Shown piece by piece: positions 8,722-16,542 of a stretch of DNA of 64,000 nt (position 1 is the stretch's first letter; each line of letters begins with the position of its first letter). This stretch comes from JAHEJJ01 sp965212205 (GTDB lineage: Bacteria > Bacteroidota > Bacteroidia > Flavobacteriales > Flavobacteriaceae): positions 186,001 through 250,000 of the forward strand of contig CBDBUX010000011.1 in assembly GCA_965212205.1 (NCBI GenBank), written 5' to 3'. Position numbers and translations under genes: made by a program. The notes under the pieces were generated by a model, which worked only from the letters and a program-made list of their open reading frames with translations, was not told the DNA's origin and searched no databases.

Positions 8722-8913
8722 ATGAAACAGTCAGAAATCAAGGAATTATCGGTAGAAGAGCTGAAAGAGAAGATGGCAGAATATAAGAAACAACATGCCG
8801 ATCTGAAGATGGCCCATGCGGTCACGCCAATGGAAAATCCGCTGCAAATTAGAGCGGCAAGAAGGACCTTAGCCAGATTAGCGACAGAATTAACAAAAAG
8901 AGAAAACCAATAA
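8722..8913 (+). CDS. rpmC: 50S ribosomal protein L29
   Basis: L29 is a small two-helix protein next to L23 at the tunnel exit. The 63-residue product has the typical start MKQSEIKELSVEELKEKM and the RAARRTLARLATELTKRE C-terminal helix. It lies between rplP and rpsQ as expected. Confidence 0.97.
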   Translation: MKQSEIKELSVEELKEKMAEYKKQHADLKMAHAVTPMENPLQIRAARRTLARLATELTKRENQ

Positions 8914-8925
8914 GGGTTCTGCTTT

Positions 8926-9183
8926 ATGGAAAAAAGGAATTTAAGAAAAGAAAGAGTAGGTGTTGTTACCAGCAACAGGATGGAGAAATCTATAGTGGTT
9001 GCCGAGGTAAAGCGGGTAAAACACCCTATGTATGGTAAGTTCGTACTGCGGACCAAAAAATATGTAGCACACGATGAGACCAACGATTGCAATATCGGCG
9101 ATACGGTAAGAATCATGGAAACACGTCCATTGAGTAAGACGAAGTGTTGGAGATTGGTTGAAGTCTTAGAAAGAGCCAAATAA
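8926..9183 (+). CDS. rpsQ: 30S ribosomal protein S17
   Basis: S17 is a primary 16S-binding OB-fold protein. The 85-residue product has RKERVGVVTSNRMEKSIVV near the start, the HPMYGKFV strand near residues 33-40 and GDTVRIMETRPLSKTKCWR near residues 58-76, all family signatures. It is the last S10-cluster gene; the stop is one base before the rplN start. Confidence 0.98.
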   Translation: MEKRNLRKERVGVVTSNRMEKSIVVAEVKRVKHPMYGKFVLRTKKYVAHDETNDCNIGDTVRIMETRPLSKTKCWRLVEVLERAK

Positions 9184-9184
9184 A

Positions 9185-9553
9185 ATGGTACAACAAGAAT
9201 CAAGATTAAAAGTAGCAGATAATACCGGAGCAAAGGAAGTGTTGACTATCCGAGTTCTGGGTGGGACCAAAAGAAGGTACGCATCTGTAGGTGACAAGAT
9301 TGTAGTAACAGTAAAGGAAGCCACACCAAACGGCGGGATCAAAAAGGGAACCGTATCTACTGCGGTTGTCGTACGAACTATAAAGGAGGTCAGACGACCC
9401 GATGGTTCGTATATCCGGTTCGATGACAATGCGTGTGTACTGCTCGACCCAACTGGCGAGATGAGAGGAACAAGGGTATTTGGTCCTGTCGCCAGAGAAT
9501 TGCGGGAAAAGCAATTCATGAAGATTGTTTCACTGGCGCCCGAAGTGCTTTAA
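9185..9553 (+). CDS. rplN: 50S ribosomal protein L14
   Basis: L14 contributes to bridges between the subunits and binds silencing factor RsfS in other bacteria. The 122-residue product begins MVQQESRLKVADNTGAKEV and has the GGTKRRYASVGDKIVVTVKE and FGPVARELREK signatures. First gene of the spc cluster; only one base separates it from rpsQ. Confidence 0.99.
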   Translation: MVQQESRLKVADNTGAKEVLTIRVLGGTKRRYASVGDKIVVTVKEATPNGGIKKGTVSTAVVVRTIKEVRRPDGSYIRFDDNACVLLDPTGEMRGTRVFGPVARELREKQFMKIVSLAPEVL

Positions 9554-9566
9554 ATATAGGAACGCG

Positions 9567-9878
9567 ATGAAATTGAGGATAAAAACAGGAGATACAGTTC
9601 GGATTATTGCCGGAGACCACAAAGGAACAGAAGGTAAAATCGTTCGTATTCTGCGCGATAAGAATAAAGCTATTATTGAAGGCGTGAATATGGTCTCCAA
9701 ACACGAGAAACCCAGCGCCAAAAACCCACAAGGTGGGATAGTAAAAAAAGAAGCGCCAATCCACCTTTCCAATCTGGCCCTGATCGATTCAAAATCAGGG
9801 GAAACAACCAGAGTGAGATACGAGGAGCGAGACGGAGTAAAAGTCCGGGTGGCGAAGAAATCTAATGAAGTTATTTAA
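9567..9878 (+). CDS. rplX: 50S ribosomal protein L24
   Basis: L24 initiates 50S assembly and lies at the tunnel exit. The 103-residue product starts MKLRIKTGDTVRIIAGDHKG (KOW motif) and contains GVNMVSKHEKPSAKNPQGGI. The frame is open further upstream to 9525, but the ATG at 9567 gives the family N terminus and avoids overlap with rplN, so it was chosen. rplE follows after 2 bases. Confidence 0.97.
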   Translation: MKLRIKTGDTVRIIAGDHKGTEGKIVRILRDKNKAIIEGVNMVSKHEKPSAKNPQGGIVKKEAPIHLSNLALIDSKSGETTRVRYEERDGVKVRVAKKSNEVI

Positions 9879-9880
9879 TT

Positions 9881-10432
9881 ATGGGCTATTTACCAAGATT
9901 AAAGAAGGAATACAACGAGCGCATCGTAAATACTCTTCGGGAAGAATTTGAGTATAAAAACGTAATGCAGGTACCCAGATTGCAGAAAATTGTGGTGAGC
10001 CGTGGAGTAGGTGCTGCCGTAGCCGATAAGAAACTTATCGATCATGCGGTAGATGAGCTTACCATGATCACCGGCCAGAAGGCCGTGTCTACCATTTCCA
10101 AAAAGGATGTGGCGGCTTTTAAGCTTAGAAAAGGTATGCCGATTGGAGCCAAAGTTACGCTGCGAGGAGAGAGGATGTATGAGTTCCTCGACAGGCTGGT
10201 GACCAGCGCTCTTCCCAGAGTAAGAGATTTTCAGGGAATACGCGCCACCGGATTCGACGGCAGGGGAAATTATAATTTGGGGATTACAGAACAGATTATT
10301 TTCCCGGAGATCAACATCGATAAAATAAATAGGATCAATGGTATGGACATCACTTTTGTGACGTCGGCCCCCACCGATAAGGAAGCGAAATCCTTACTGG
10401 CTGAATTGGGATTACCTTTTAAAAAGAAATAG
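9881..10432 (+). CDS. rplE: 50S ribosomal protein L5
   Basis: L5 binds 5S rRNA and contacts P-site tRNA. The 183-residue product has PRLQKIVVSRGVGAAVADKK near residues 28-47, the TGQKAVSTISKKDVAAFKLR segment and the GRGNYNLGITEQIIFPEI signature near residues 127-145. It is flanked by rplX (2 bases) and rpsN (1 base). Confidence 0.99.
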   Translation: MGYLPRLKKEYNERIVNTLREEFEYKNVMQVPRLQKIVVSRGVGAAVADKKLIDHAVDELTMITGQKAVSTISKKDVAAFKLRKGMPIGAKVTLRGERMYEFLDRLVTSALPRVRDFQGIRATGFDGRGNYNLGITEQIIFPEINIDKINRINGMDITFVTSAPTDKEAKSLLAELGLPFKKK

Positions 10433-10433
10433 T

Positions 10434-10703
10434 ATGGCTAAAGAATCAATGAAAGCCCGTGAAGTTAAAAGGGCCAGACTGGTTGCCAAATACGCGGCAA
10501 AGCGGAAAGCGCTAAAAGAGGCAGGTGATTATGAAGCATTGCAAAAGCTTCCCAGAAACGCCTCTCCGGTTCGCATGCACAATCGCTGCAAATTAACCGG
10601 CCGGCCAAAAGGATATATGAGGACTTTCGGGATATCCCGGGTTACTTTTAGGGAAATGGCCAACCAGGGCTTGATCCCTGGTGTTAAAAAAGCAAGTTGG
10701 TAG
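10434..10703 (+). CDS. rpsN: 30S ribosomal protein S14, long zinc-free form
   Basis: S14 is a late-assembling 30S head protein. The 89-residue product is the long form and lacks the paired CxxC zinc ligands; one cysteine remains in the MHNRCKLTGRPKGYMR motif. The C terminus has GISRVTFREMANQGLIPGV. A zinc-independent form fits a ribosome less sensitive to zinc shortage, like the L36 encoded at 14831. Confidence 0.98.
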   Translation: MAKESMKAREVKRARLVAKYAAKRKALKEAGDYEALQKLPRNASPVRMHNRCKLTGRPKGYMRTFGISRVTFREMANQGLIPGVKKASW

Positions 10704-10722
10704 ATTATTAAATAGGGAAACA

Positions 10723-11121
10723 ATGTTAACAGATCCAATCGCAGATTATTTAACGAGAATCAGGAATGCCAGTAGAGCGGGCCATAGAGTGGTCGAAATT
10801 CCTGCTTCCAACTTGAAAAGAGAGATGACCAAAATCCTTTTCGACCAGGGCTATATTCTCAGCTATAAATTTGATGATGACAAAGTACAAGGCATCATTA
10901 AAATCGCTTTGAAATACGACAGGAACACCAAAGAGCCTGTAATTAAAAAAATGAAGCGGATCAGCAAGCCTGGTTTGAGGAAGTATGCTTCTTCAACCGA
11001 AATGCCACGGGTTCTTAACGGACTTGGAATTGCCATCGTATCTACCTCTCATGGGGTGATGACCAGCAAGCAGGCCAACCGGGAAAAAGTAGGTGGCGAA
11101 GTGCTTTGCTACGTGTATTAA
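10723..11121 (+). CDS. rpsH: 30S ribosomal protein S8
   Basis: S8 organises the central domain of 16S rRNA and represses the spc operon in Escherichia coli. Starting at the ATG at 10723 the product is 132 residues, the family length, beginning MLTDPIADYLTRIRNASRAG and ending with the RNA-binding STSHGVMTSKQANREKVGGE motif. An upstream in-frame start at 10681 would overlap rpsN and add foreign residues, so it was rejected. Confidence 0.98.
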   Translation: MLTDPIADYLTRIRNASRAGHRVVEIPASNLKREMTKILFDQGYILSYKFDDDKVQGIIKIALKYDRNTKEPVIKKMKRISKPGLRKYASSTEMPRVLNGLGIAIVSTSHGVMTSKQANREKVGGEVLCYVY

Positions 11122-11142
11122 TTAGAATTAAAGAAGAGTAAA

Positions 11143-11685
11143 ATGTCTAGAATAGGAAATAGTCCGATAACCATCCCAGAAGGGGCAACGGTTGAAGTTC
11201 AGGACAATGTAATAACGGTGAAAGGCAAGCTCGGCGAACTCAGTCAGCCATATTCTGATGTTGAGATCGCTGTTGAAGACGGGCAAGTTAAGGTATCCAG
11301 GTCAACTGATGCCAAAGATCATAAGGCGAAGCACGGGCTTTACAGATCTCTTATCTCCAATATGGTGGAAGGGGTTACCAATGGATGGTCTAAAGAACTG
11401 GAATTAGTAGGTGTGGGATACCGGGCGAGTAATCAGGGTCAGAAACTCGATATTGCACTTGGTTTTTCACATAATATTGTCCTTGAGGTGGCACCGGAAG
11501 TTAAGATCCAGACAATGTCGGAGAAAGGTAAAAATCCGATTATCAAATTAACCTCACACGACAAACAATTAGTCGGACAGGTGGCGGCAAAGATCCGCTC
11601 GTTCCGTAAACCTGAGCCTTACAAAGGTAAAGGGGTGAAATTTGTGGGTGAACAACTCAGGAGAAAAGCTGGTAAATCGGCATAA
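11143..11685 (+). CDS. rplF: 50S ribosomal protein L6
   Basis: L6 lies near the sarcin-ricin loop and the factor-binding site. The 180-residue product has the start MSRIGNSPITIPEGATVEV, the LVGVGYRASNQG motif near residues 88-99 and the C-terminal signature PEPYKGKGVKFVGEQLRRKAG. Normal spc position between rpsH and rplR. Confidence 0.99.
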   Translation: MSRIGNSPITIPEGATVEVQDNVITVKGKLGELSQPYSDVEIAVEDGQVKVSRSTDAKDHKAKHGLYRSLISNMVEGVTNGWSKELELVGVGYRASNQGQKLDIALGFSHNIVLEVAPEVKIQTMSEKGKNPIIKLTSHDKQLVGQVAAKIRSFRKPEPYKGKGVKFVGEQLRRKAGKSA

Positions 11686-11695
11686 TAATTAGAGA

Positions 11696-12052
11696 ATGGG
11701 ACTAACGAAGACTGAAAGAAGAAAGCGTATTCACAAAAGGATCAGAAAAACATCTGTTGGAACAGAACAACGCCCCAGGCTATCTGTCTACAGAAGTAAT
11801 AAAGAGATATACGCCCAATTAATAGACGATACCAATGGAGTTACTTTGGCTTCAGCCTCTTCCCGGGATAAGGAATTGAGCAAGGCCAAGGGAACTAAAT
11901 CCGAGATAGCAAGCCAAGTAGGGAAGGCAATTGCCGAAAAAGCTGTTAAAGCCGGGATCGAAAAAGTGGCCTTCGACAGAGGGGGCAATCTTTACCACGG
12001 TAGAGTAAAATCGCTGGCCGATGGCGCCAGAGAGGCAGGATTAAAATTTTAA
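11696..12052 (+). CDS. rplR: 50S ribosomal protein L18
   Basis: L18 carries 5S rRNA into the large subunit with L5. The 118-residue product has the basic N terminus (KTERRKRIHKRIRKTSVGT), PRLSVYRSNKEIYAQLIDD near residues 27-45 and the terminal FDRGGNLYHGRVKSLADGAR signature. It follows rplF by 10 bases and precedes rpsE by 8. Confidence 0.98.
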   Translation: MGLTKTERRKRIHKRIRKTSVGTEQRPRLSVYRSNKEIYAQLIDDTNGVTLASASSRDKELSKAKGTKSEIASQVGKAIAEKAVKAGIEKVAFDRGGNLYHGRVKSLADGAREAGLKF

Positions 12053-12060
12053 ATCAGGAT

Positions 12061-12585
12061 ATGTACGCGAAATATAAAAACGTAGAACTTGTTAAGCCTG
12101 GCGGACTGGAATTAAAAGACCGACTGGTAGGAGTTCAAAGAGTTACCAAGGTTACCAAAGGGGGTAGAGCTTTCGGATTCTCCGCAATTGTTGTTGTAGG
12201 TGATGAGAATGGTGTTGTTGGGCATGGACTAGGAAAATCCAAGGAAGTAGCCACTGCCATTGCTAAAGCGATTGAAGATGCAAAGAAGAACCTGGTTCGT
12301 ATTCCACTGACCAAAGGAACGCTTCCGCATGAGCAGAAAGGTAAATTTGGAGGAGCGCGCGTGTTTATTAAACCAGCATCGCATGGTACCGGGGTAATCG
12401 CCGGTGGAGCGGTGAGGGCCGTATTGGAATCTGTGGGTGTTCAAGATGTATTATCTAAGTCGCAAGGCTCATCTAACCCTCATAATGTGGTAAAGGCTAC
12501 TTTCGATGCTTTATTGCAACTAAGGGATGCCCATACCGTAGCCAAACAAAGAGGTGTCTCTGTAGAAAAGGTTTTTAACGGATAA
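12061..12585 (+). CDS. rpsE: 30S ribosomal protein S5
   Basis: S5 acts in the decoding region and mRNA entry channel. The 174-residue product contains the S5 signature LVGVQRVTKVTKGGRAFGFS near residues 22-41 and GSHGTG-like loop ASHGTGVIAGGAVRAVLE near residues 108-125. It lies between rplR and rpmD. Confidence 0.99.
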   Translation: MYAKYKNVELVKPGGLELKDRLVGVQRVTKVTKGGRAFGFSAIVVVGDENGVVGHGLGKSKEVATAIAKAIEDAKKNLVRIPLTKGTLPHEQKGKFGGARVFIKPASHGTGVIAGGAVRAVLESVGVQDVLSKSQGSSNPHNVVKATFDALLQLRDAHTVAKQRGVSVEKVFNG

Positions 12586-12597
12586 TCAGCAACGGGA

Positions 12598-12780
12598 ATG
12601 GCAAAGATTAAAGTCACACAGGTTAAGAGCAGCATCAAAAGGCTGCAGAACCAAAAAAGAACCCTGAAAGCCCTGGGCCTAAGAAAAATAGGGCAGGCGG
12701 TTGAGCATGAGGATACCCCGAATGTCATGGGAATGATCGATAGAGTTAAACACTTGGTTTCCGTTGAGGAAATAAAATAA
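12598..12780 (+). CDS. rpmD: 50S ribosomal protein L30
   Basis: L30 is a small large-subunit protein that some bacterial groups lack. The 60-residue product reads AKIKVTQVKSSIKRLQNQKR then LKALGLRKIGQAVEHEDTP, the family pattern. It is placed between rpsE and rplO as in the standard spc order. Confidence 0.98.
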   Translation: MAKIKVTQVKSSIKRLQNQKRTLKALGLRKIGQAVEHEDTPNVMGMIDRVKHLVSVEEIK

Positions 12781-12790
12781 GATAAGTGCA

Positions 12791-13243
12791 ATGGATTTAA
12801 GCAATTTAAAACCAGCCAAAGGCTCCGCTCAAAAAGCGGGAAAAATTAAAGGTAGAGGACAGGGCTCTGGTAAAGGAGGAACAGCGACAAGAGGCCATAA
12901 AGGTGCCAAGTCCAGGTCTGGATACTCTAAAAAATTAGGATTTGAAGGCGGACAGATGCCTTTGCAGAGGCGTGTTCCAAAATACGGTTTTACCAATATC
13001 AATCGTAAGGAATACAGAGGAATCAATCTGGATGTCTTGCAAAATCTTGTAGACAAAGGTGCGATTAAGAAGACCGTTGCTGTTGAGGATTTAGTTGCCA
13101 ACCGATTGGCCCATAAGAACGATCTGGTTAAAATTCTAGGTAACGGGGAGCTAAAAGCAGCCCTGAAAGTAACAGTACATAAATTTTCGGCTACTGCTAA
13201 AGCGGCTATAGAAGCTGCCGGAGGAGAAGCTATTAGCTTATAA
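12791..13243 (+). CDS. rplO: 50S ribosomal protein L15
   Basis: L15 is a late-assembly protein with a long extended N terminus threaded into 23S rRNA. The 150-residue product has the glycine-rich RGQGSGKGGTATRGHKGAKS stretch near residues 22-41, the FEGGQMPLQRRVPKYGF motif and ends EAAGGEAISL. It immediately precedes secY. Confidence 0.99.
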   Translation: MDLSNLKPAKGSAQKAGKIKGRGQGSGKGGTATRGHKGAKSRSGYSKKLGFEGGQMPLQRRVPKYGFTNINRKEYRGINLDVLQNLVDKGAIKKTVAVEDLVANRLAHKNDLVKILGNGELKAALKVTVHKFSATAKAAIEAAGGEAISL

Positions 13244-13255
13244 TAAGCTGTATAT

Positions 13256-14599
13256 ATGAAGAAGTTTTTTGAGGTCATATCAAATATCTGGAAGATTGAA
13301 GAGCTGAGGGGGCGCATACTGGTTACCCTTGGCCTGCTTTTGGTGTACAGATTCGGTGCCCAAGTGGTTCTCCCCGGTATTGATACTTCACAATTGGCAG
13401 AATTATCGTCCAATACAGAACAGGGAATATTAGGGATACTCAATGCATTTACAGGTGGGGCTTTTGCTAATGCCTCTGTATTTGCACTGGGAATTATGCC
13501 CTATATCTCGGCCTCGATCGTAGTTCAATTGATGGGTATTGCTGTGCCCTATCTTCAAAAACTCGACAAGGAAGGAGAAAGCGGCAGAAAGACCAAAAAC
13601 CAAATTACCCGATGGTTAACCATCGGTATTTGTATAGTACAGGCACCCGCATATTTGTATAGCCTGGGTGCGTTAGGCGTACCAGATTCTGCATTTTTAC
13701 TGGGTAAGGGATTGAATTTTATTATCCCCTCTGTAATCATCCTGGTCACTGGCTGTGTTTTTGCCATGTGGTTAGGGGAAAAGATTACCGATAAAGGTAT
13801 TGGTAATGGTATTTCATTACTGATTATGATCGGGATTATCGCAACGATGCCACAATCGTTCGTTCAGGAATTCATTTCACGGACCACAAACAATACCGGT
13901 GGGCTGATGTTTATGCTGATCGAAGTAATATTGTGGTTTATTGTCATATTGGTCAGTGTATTACTGGTGATGGCAACACGCCGAATTCCGGTGCAATATG
14001 CCAGGAGAACAGCCTCGGGAGGTTATGAAAAGAATATTGTGGGCTCAAGGCAATATATTCCTTTAAAGCTGAATGCATCAGGAGTGATGCCGATCATCTT
14101 CGCACAAGCGATCATGTTTGCACCAGGACTTCTAGGGCGTACGTTTAACAATACGGCAGTTGGGCAATGGATGGAAGTGCAGTTCCAGGATATTTTCGGC
14201 TTGGCATACAACATCTTGTTTGCATTGCTGATCATTATATTCACCTATTTCTATACGGCGATCACTGTGCCTACCAACAAAATGGCCGATGATCTGAAAA
14301 GAAGTGGTGGGTTCATACCCGGTATACGACCAGGTAAGGAAACGGCAGATTTTCTCGATAAGATCATGTCACTTATCACTTTACCCGGATCGGTTTTTCT
14401 TGCAATCCTTGCAGTTCTGCCGGCCGTGGTAGTGAAATTAATGGATATTCAACCCGGATGGGCATTGTTCTACGGAGGAACCTCATTGTTAATTATGGTG
14501 GGGGTTGCCATAGATACCGTTCAGCAGGTGAATTCATATCTTTTGAACCGCCATTACGACGGGTTGATGAAATCAGGAAAAAACAGAAAAGTAGCTTAG
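13256..14599 (+). CDS. secY: Protein translocase subunit SecY
   Basis: SecY is the central channel of the SecYEG translocon in the inner membrane. The 447-residue product has ten hydrophobic segments, the plug-region ALGIMPYISASIVVQLMGIA near residues 78-97, ARRTASGGYEKN and the cytoplasmic loop KRSGGFIPGIRPGKETADFL near residues 348-367. It closes the spc cluster, 12 bases after rplO and 3 before infA. Together with ffh at 43466 it serves membrane-protein insertion and export. Confidence 0.99.
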   Translation: MKKFFEVISNIWKIEELRGRILVTLGLLLVYRFGAQVVLPGIDTSQLAELSSNTEQGILGILNAFTGGAFANASVFALGIMPYISASIVVQLMGIAVPYLQKLDKEGESGRKTKNQITRWLTIGICIVQAPAYLYSLGALGVPDSAFLLGKGLNFIIPSVIILVTGCVFAMWLGEKITDKGIGNGISLLIMIGIIATMPQSFVQEFISRTTNNTGGLMFMLIEVILWFIVILVSVLLVMATRRIPVQYARRTASGGYEKNIVGSRQYIPLKLNASGVMPIIFAQAIMFAPGLLGRTFNNTAVGQWMEVQFQDIFGLAYNILFALLIIIFTYFYTAITVPTNKMADDLKRSGGFIPGIRPGKETADFLDKIMSLITLPGSVFLAILAVLPAVVVKLMDIQPGWALFYGGTSLLIMVGVAIDTVQQVNSYLLNRHYDGLMKSGKNRKVA

Positions 14600-14602
14600 T
14601 AT

Positions 14603-14818
14603 ATGGCTAAACAAGCACCGATAGAACAAGACGGTACGATAATCGAAGCACTTTCCAATGCTATGTTCCGCGTAGAGTTGGAAAATGGTCATGTTGTAAC
14701 CGCACATATTTCCGGAAAGATGCGCATGCATTACATCAAATTGCTTCCCGGGGATAAGGTTAAGCTGGAAATGAGCCCATACGATTTAACAAAAGCTAGA
14801 ATAACATATAGATATTAA
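14603..14818 (+). CDS. infA: Translation initiation factor IF-1
   Basis: IF-1 blocks the A site during initiation. The 71-residue OB-fold product has the family sequence FRVELENGHVVTAHISGKMR near residues 22-41 and LPGDKVKLEMSPYDLTKARI. It is 3 bases after secY and 12 before rpmJ. No adk or map gene lies between secY and infA, unlike in Bacillus. Confidence 0.99.
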   Translation: MAKQAPIEQDGTIIEALSNAMFRVELENGHVVTAHISGKMRMHYIKLLPGDKVKLEMSPYDLTKARITYRY

Positions 14819-14830
14819 GATATTGCTGAG

Positions 14831-14947
14831 ATGAAAGTTAGAGCATCCATAAAGAAGAGAAGTGCCGAATGCAAGATTGTACGCAGAAAGGGCAGATTAT
14901 ATGTGATCAATAAAAAGAATCCTAGATTTAAACAAAGACAAGGATAA
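14831..14947 (+). CDS. rpmJ: 50S ribosomal protein L36, zinc-free form
   Basis: This 38-codon gene encodes a protein beginning MKVRASIKKRSAECK and ending KKNPRFKQRQG, the L36 pattern. The classical zinc ligands (three Cys and one His) are reduced to a single cysteine: the first CxxC is SAEC, the third ligand position reads VINK, and the histidine before KQRQG is phenylalanine. It is thus the zinc-independent form, matching the S14 of this operon. It is 12 bases after infA and 2 before rpsM. Confidence 0.97.
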   Translation: MKVRASIKKRSAECKIVRRKGRLYVINKKNPRFKQRQG

Positions 14948-14949
14948 TT

Positions 14950-15324
14950 ATGGCAAGAATTGCAGGTGTAGATATACCAAATCACAAAAGAGGTGTAATA
15001 GGGCTAACCTATATTTACGGTATTGGTAAGAGCCGTGCCGGAGAAATTTTGCAAAAAGCAAAGGTCGATGTGAACACTGTAGTCTCCGAATGGAACGACG
15101 ATGAGATCGGCCGTATCCGAGACGTCGTCTCCGCGTATAAGATCGAAGGTGAATTACGGTCCGAGACACAACTCAATATCAAACGATTGATGGATATCGG
15201 ATGCTACCGCGGAATTCGTCACAGGACAGGTTTACCCCTAAGAGGGCAGAAGACCAAGAATAATTCCAGGACAAGGAAGGGTAAAAGAAAAACAGTTGCC
15301 AACAAGAAAAAAGCGACTAAATAG
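14950..15324 (+). CDS. rpsM: 30S ribosomal protein S13
   Basis: S13 contacts the large subunit and P-site tRNA from the 30S head. The 124-residue product starts MARIAGVDIPNHKRGVIGL, contains the helix-two-turn-helix IYGIGKSRAGEIL and the tail RGQKTKNNSRTRKGKRKT. It heads the alpha cluster. The following 102-base gap to rpsK is unusually long and folds (see separate entry). Confidence 0.99.
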   Translation: MARIAGVDIPNHKRGVIGLTYIYGIGKSRAGEILQKAKVDVNTVVSEWNDDEIGRIRDVVSAYKIEGELRSETQLNIKRLMDIGCYRGIRHRTGLPLRGQKTKNNSRTRKGKRKTVANKKKATK

Positions 15325-15333
15325 TAATCAGTA

Positions 15334-15403
15334 CGATGCGCTCGGCCATGAGTTTAGTCATGGGCAGCAGGCCAAGGCCTATCTGTTAGACCAAACCGCA
15401 CCG
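15334..15403 (+). ncRNA. Candidate structured RNA between rpsM and rpsK
   Basis: An outer helix pairs 15334-15340 (CGATGCG) with 15397-15403 (CGCACCG), with one mismatch. Inside it a perfect hairpin pairs CCATGA 15346-15351 with TCATGG 15358-15363, and the near-palindrome AGGCCAAGGCCT lies at 15369-15380. The place, inside the alpha cluster, is where S4 acts on its mRNA in Escherichia coli (there near the S13 start). Function is inference only. Confidence 0.35.
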
Positions 15404-15426
15404 ATCGCTCAATACTCATAAGAAAT

Positions 15427-15819
15427 ATGGCAAAGACAAGTACTAAATCGACAAAGAAACGCAAGGTAATTGTGGAGTCTTCCGGTGAAGCGCATATTAC
15501 AGCATCCTTTAACAATATCATCATCTCGCTTACCAATAAGAAAGGGGATGTCATTTCATGGTCTTCCGCTGGTAAAATGGGTTTTAGAGGTTCTAAAAAG
15601 AATACCCCTTATGCGGCACAGGTAGCTGCAGAAGACTGTGCTAAGGTTGCTCATGAAGCAGGTTTGAGAAAAGTGAAAGTCTTCGTTAAAGGCCCGGGTA
15701 ATGGCAGGGAATCAGCAATCCGGACAATTCACAATTCTGGTATTGAGGTTGCAGAAATCATAGACGTAACTCCAATGCCACATAACGGGTGCCGACCACC
15801 GAAGAGAAGAAGAGTATAA
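15427..15819 (+). CDS. rpsK: 30S ribosomal protein S11
   Basis: S11 lies on the 30S platform near the E-site codon. The 130-residue product has EAHITASFNNIIISLTNKKG near residues 20-39 and the signature IRTIHNSGIEVAEIIDVTPM plus PHNGCRPPKRRRV at the end. It stands alone between two structured gaps of about 100 bases, which is unusual in this otherwise compact operon. Confidence 0.99.
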   Translation: MAKTSTKSTKKRKVIVESSGEAHITASFNNIIISLTNKKGDVISWSSAGKMGFRGSKKNTPYAAQVAAEDCAKVAHEAGLRKVKVFVKGPGNGRESAIRTIHNSGIEVAEIIDVTPMPHNGCRPPKRRRV

Positions 15820-15850
15820 TTTAAACACATTATAAACTTAATTTTTCAAC

Positions 15851-15904
15851 GAGGGTGCAGTTACGATTATCGAAGGATACGCCTTAATTCATAATCGCAC
15901 TTTC
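15851..15904 (+). ncRNA. Candidate S4 (rpsD) leader RNA
   Basis: A long imperfect stem lies just before rpsD. GAGGGTGC (15851-15858) pairs with GCACTTTC (15897-15904, two G-U), then after a one-sided AGTTAC bulge GATTAT (15865-15870) pairs with ATAATC (15891-15896), and AAGG (15873-15876) pairs with CCTT (15882-15885) around an ATACG loop. It ends 13 bases before the start codon. S4 autoregulation through an rpsD leader is known in Bacillus; its use here is inferred. Confidence 0.5.
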
Positions 15905-15917
15905 AAATCAACAGAAA

Positions 15918-16523
15918 ATGGCTAGATACACAGGACCAAAAAGTAAAATTGCCCGAAAATTCGGGGAAGCGATTTTTGGAGATGATAAGGCTTTTGAGAA
16001 AAAGAATTATCCTCCGGGACATCACGGCAACAATCGCCGCCGTGGCAAAAAATCAGAATATGCTATCCAATTGATGGAGAAGCAAAAAGCCAAGTATACC
16101 TATGGTATTTTAGAACGGCAGTTCAGAAACCTATTTGCTAAGGCTAACAGAAGTAAAGGAGTTACCGGTGAGGTATTGCTGCAACTCTGCGAATCGCGTC
16201 TAGACAACGTCGTATACAGGATGGGCGTATCCTCTTCTCGAAGAGGAGCCAGGCAACTGGTTTCACACAGGCATATTACCGTGAACGGAGAGATCGTAAA
16301 TGTACCCTCCTATAGTCTTAAAGCGGGTGATGTAGTTGGTGTAAGGGAAAAATCAAAGTCTCTTCAGGCAATTGAAAGCGCCCTGGAAGCCAACAGCTCG
16401 GTATATGAATGGATCAGCTGGAATTCGGACAAGAAAGAAGGCACATTCCTGGCGATACCCGAACGCGAACAGATTCCGGAAAATATCAAGGAACAATTAA
16501 TCGTCGAGTTATACTCAAAATAA
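15918..16523 (+). CDS. rpsD: 30S ribosomal protein S4
   Basis: S4 starts 30S assembly and is a translational repressor in other bacteria. The 201-residue product begins MARYTGPKSKIARKFGEAIF, has the zinc-free N-terminal region typical of this form and the S4 RNA-binding domain CESRLDNVVYRMGVSSSRRG near residues 94-113. A strong stem-loop precedes the start codon, a likely site for self-regulation. rpoA follows after 19 bases. Confidence 0.99.
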   Translation: MARYTGPKSKIARKFGEAIFGDDKAFEKKNYPPGHHGNNRRRGKKSEYAIQLMEKQKAKYTYGILERQFRNLFAKANRSKGVTGEVLLQLCESRLDNVVYRMGVSSSRRGARQLVSHRHITVNGEIVNVPSYSLKAGDVVGVREKSKSLQAIESALEANSSVYEWISWNSDKKEGTFLAIPEREQIPENIKEQLIVELYSK

Positions 16524-16542
16524 AACAACACTGATCTGAATT

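Noticed and set aside
8700..9233. 177-codon minus-strand frame over rpmC and rpsQ
   Set aside because: Antisense to certain ribosomal genes; hydrophobic Leu/Ser runs are the mirror of lysine- and glutamate-rich codons.
12829..13443. 204-codon minus-strand frame across rplO and secY
   Set aside because: Fully opposite two certain genes; the translation is rich in Ser, Pro and Leu as expected of an antisense shadow.
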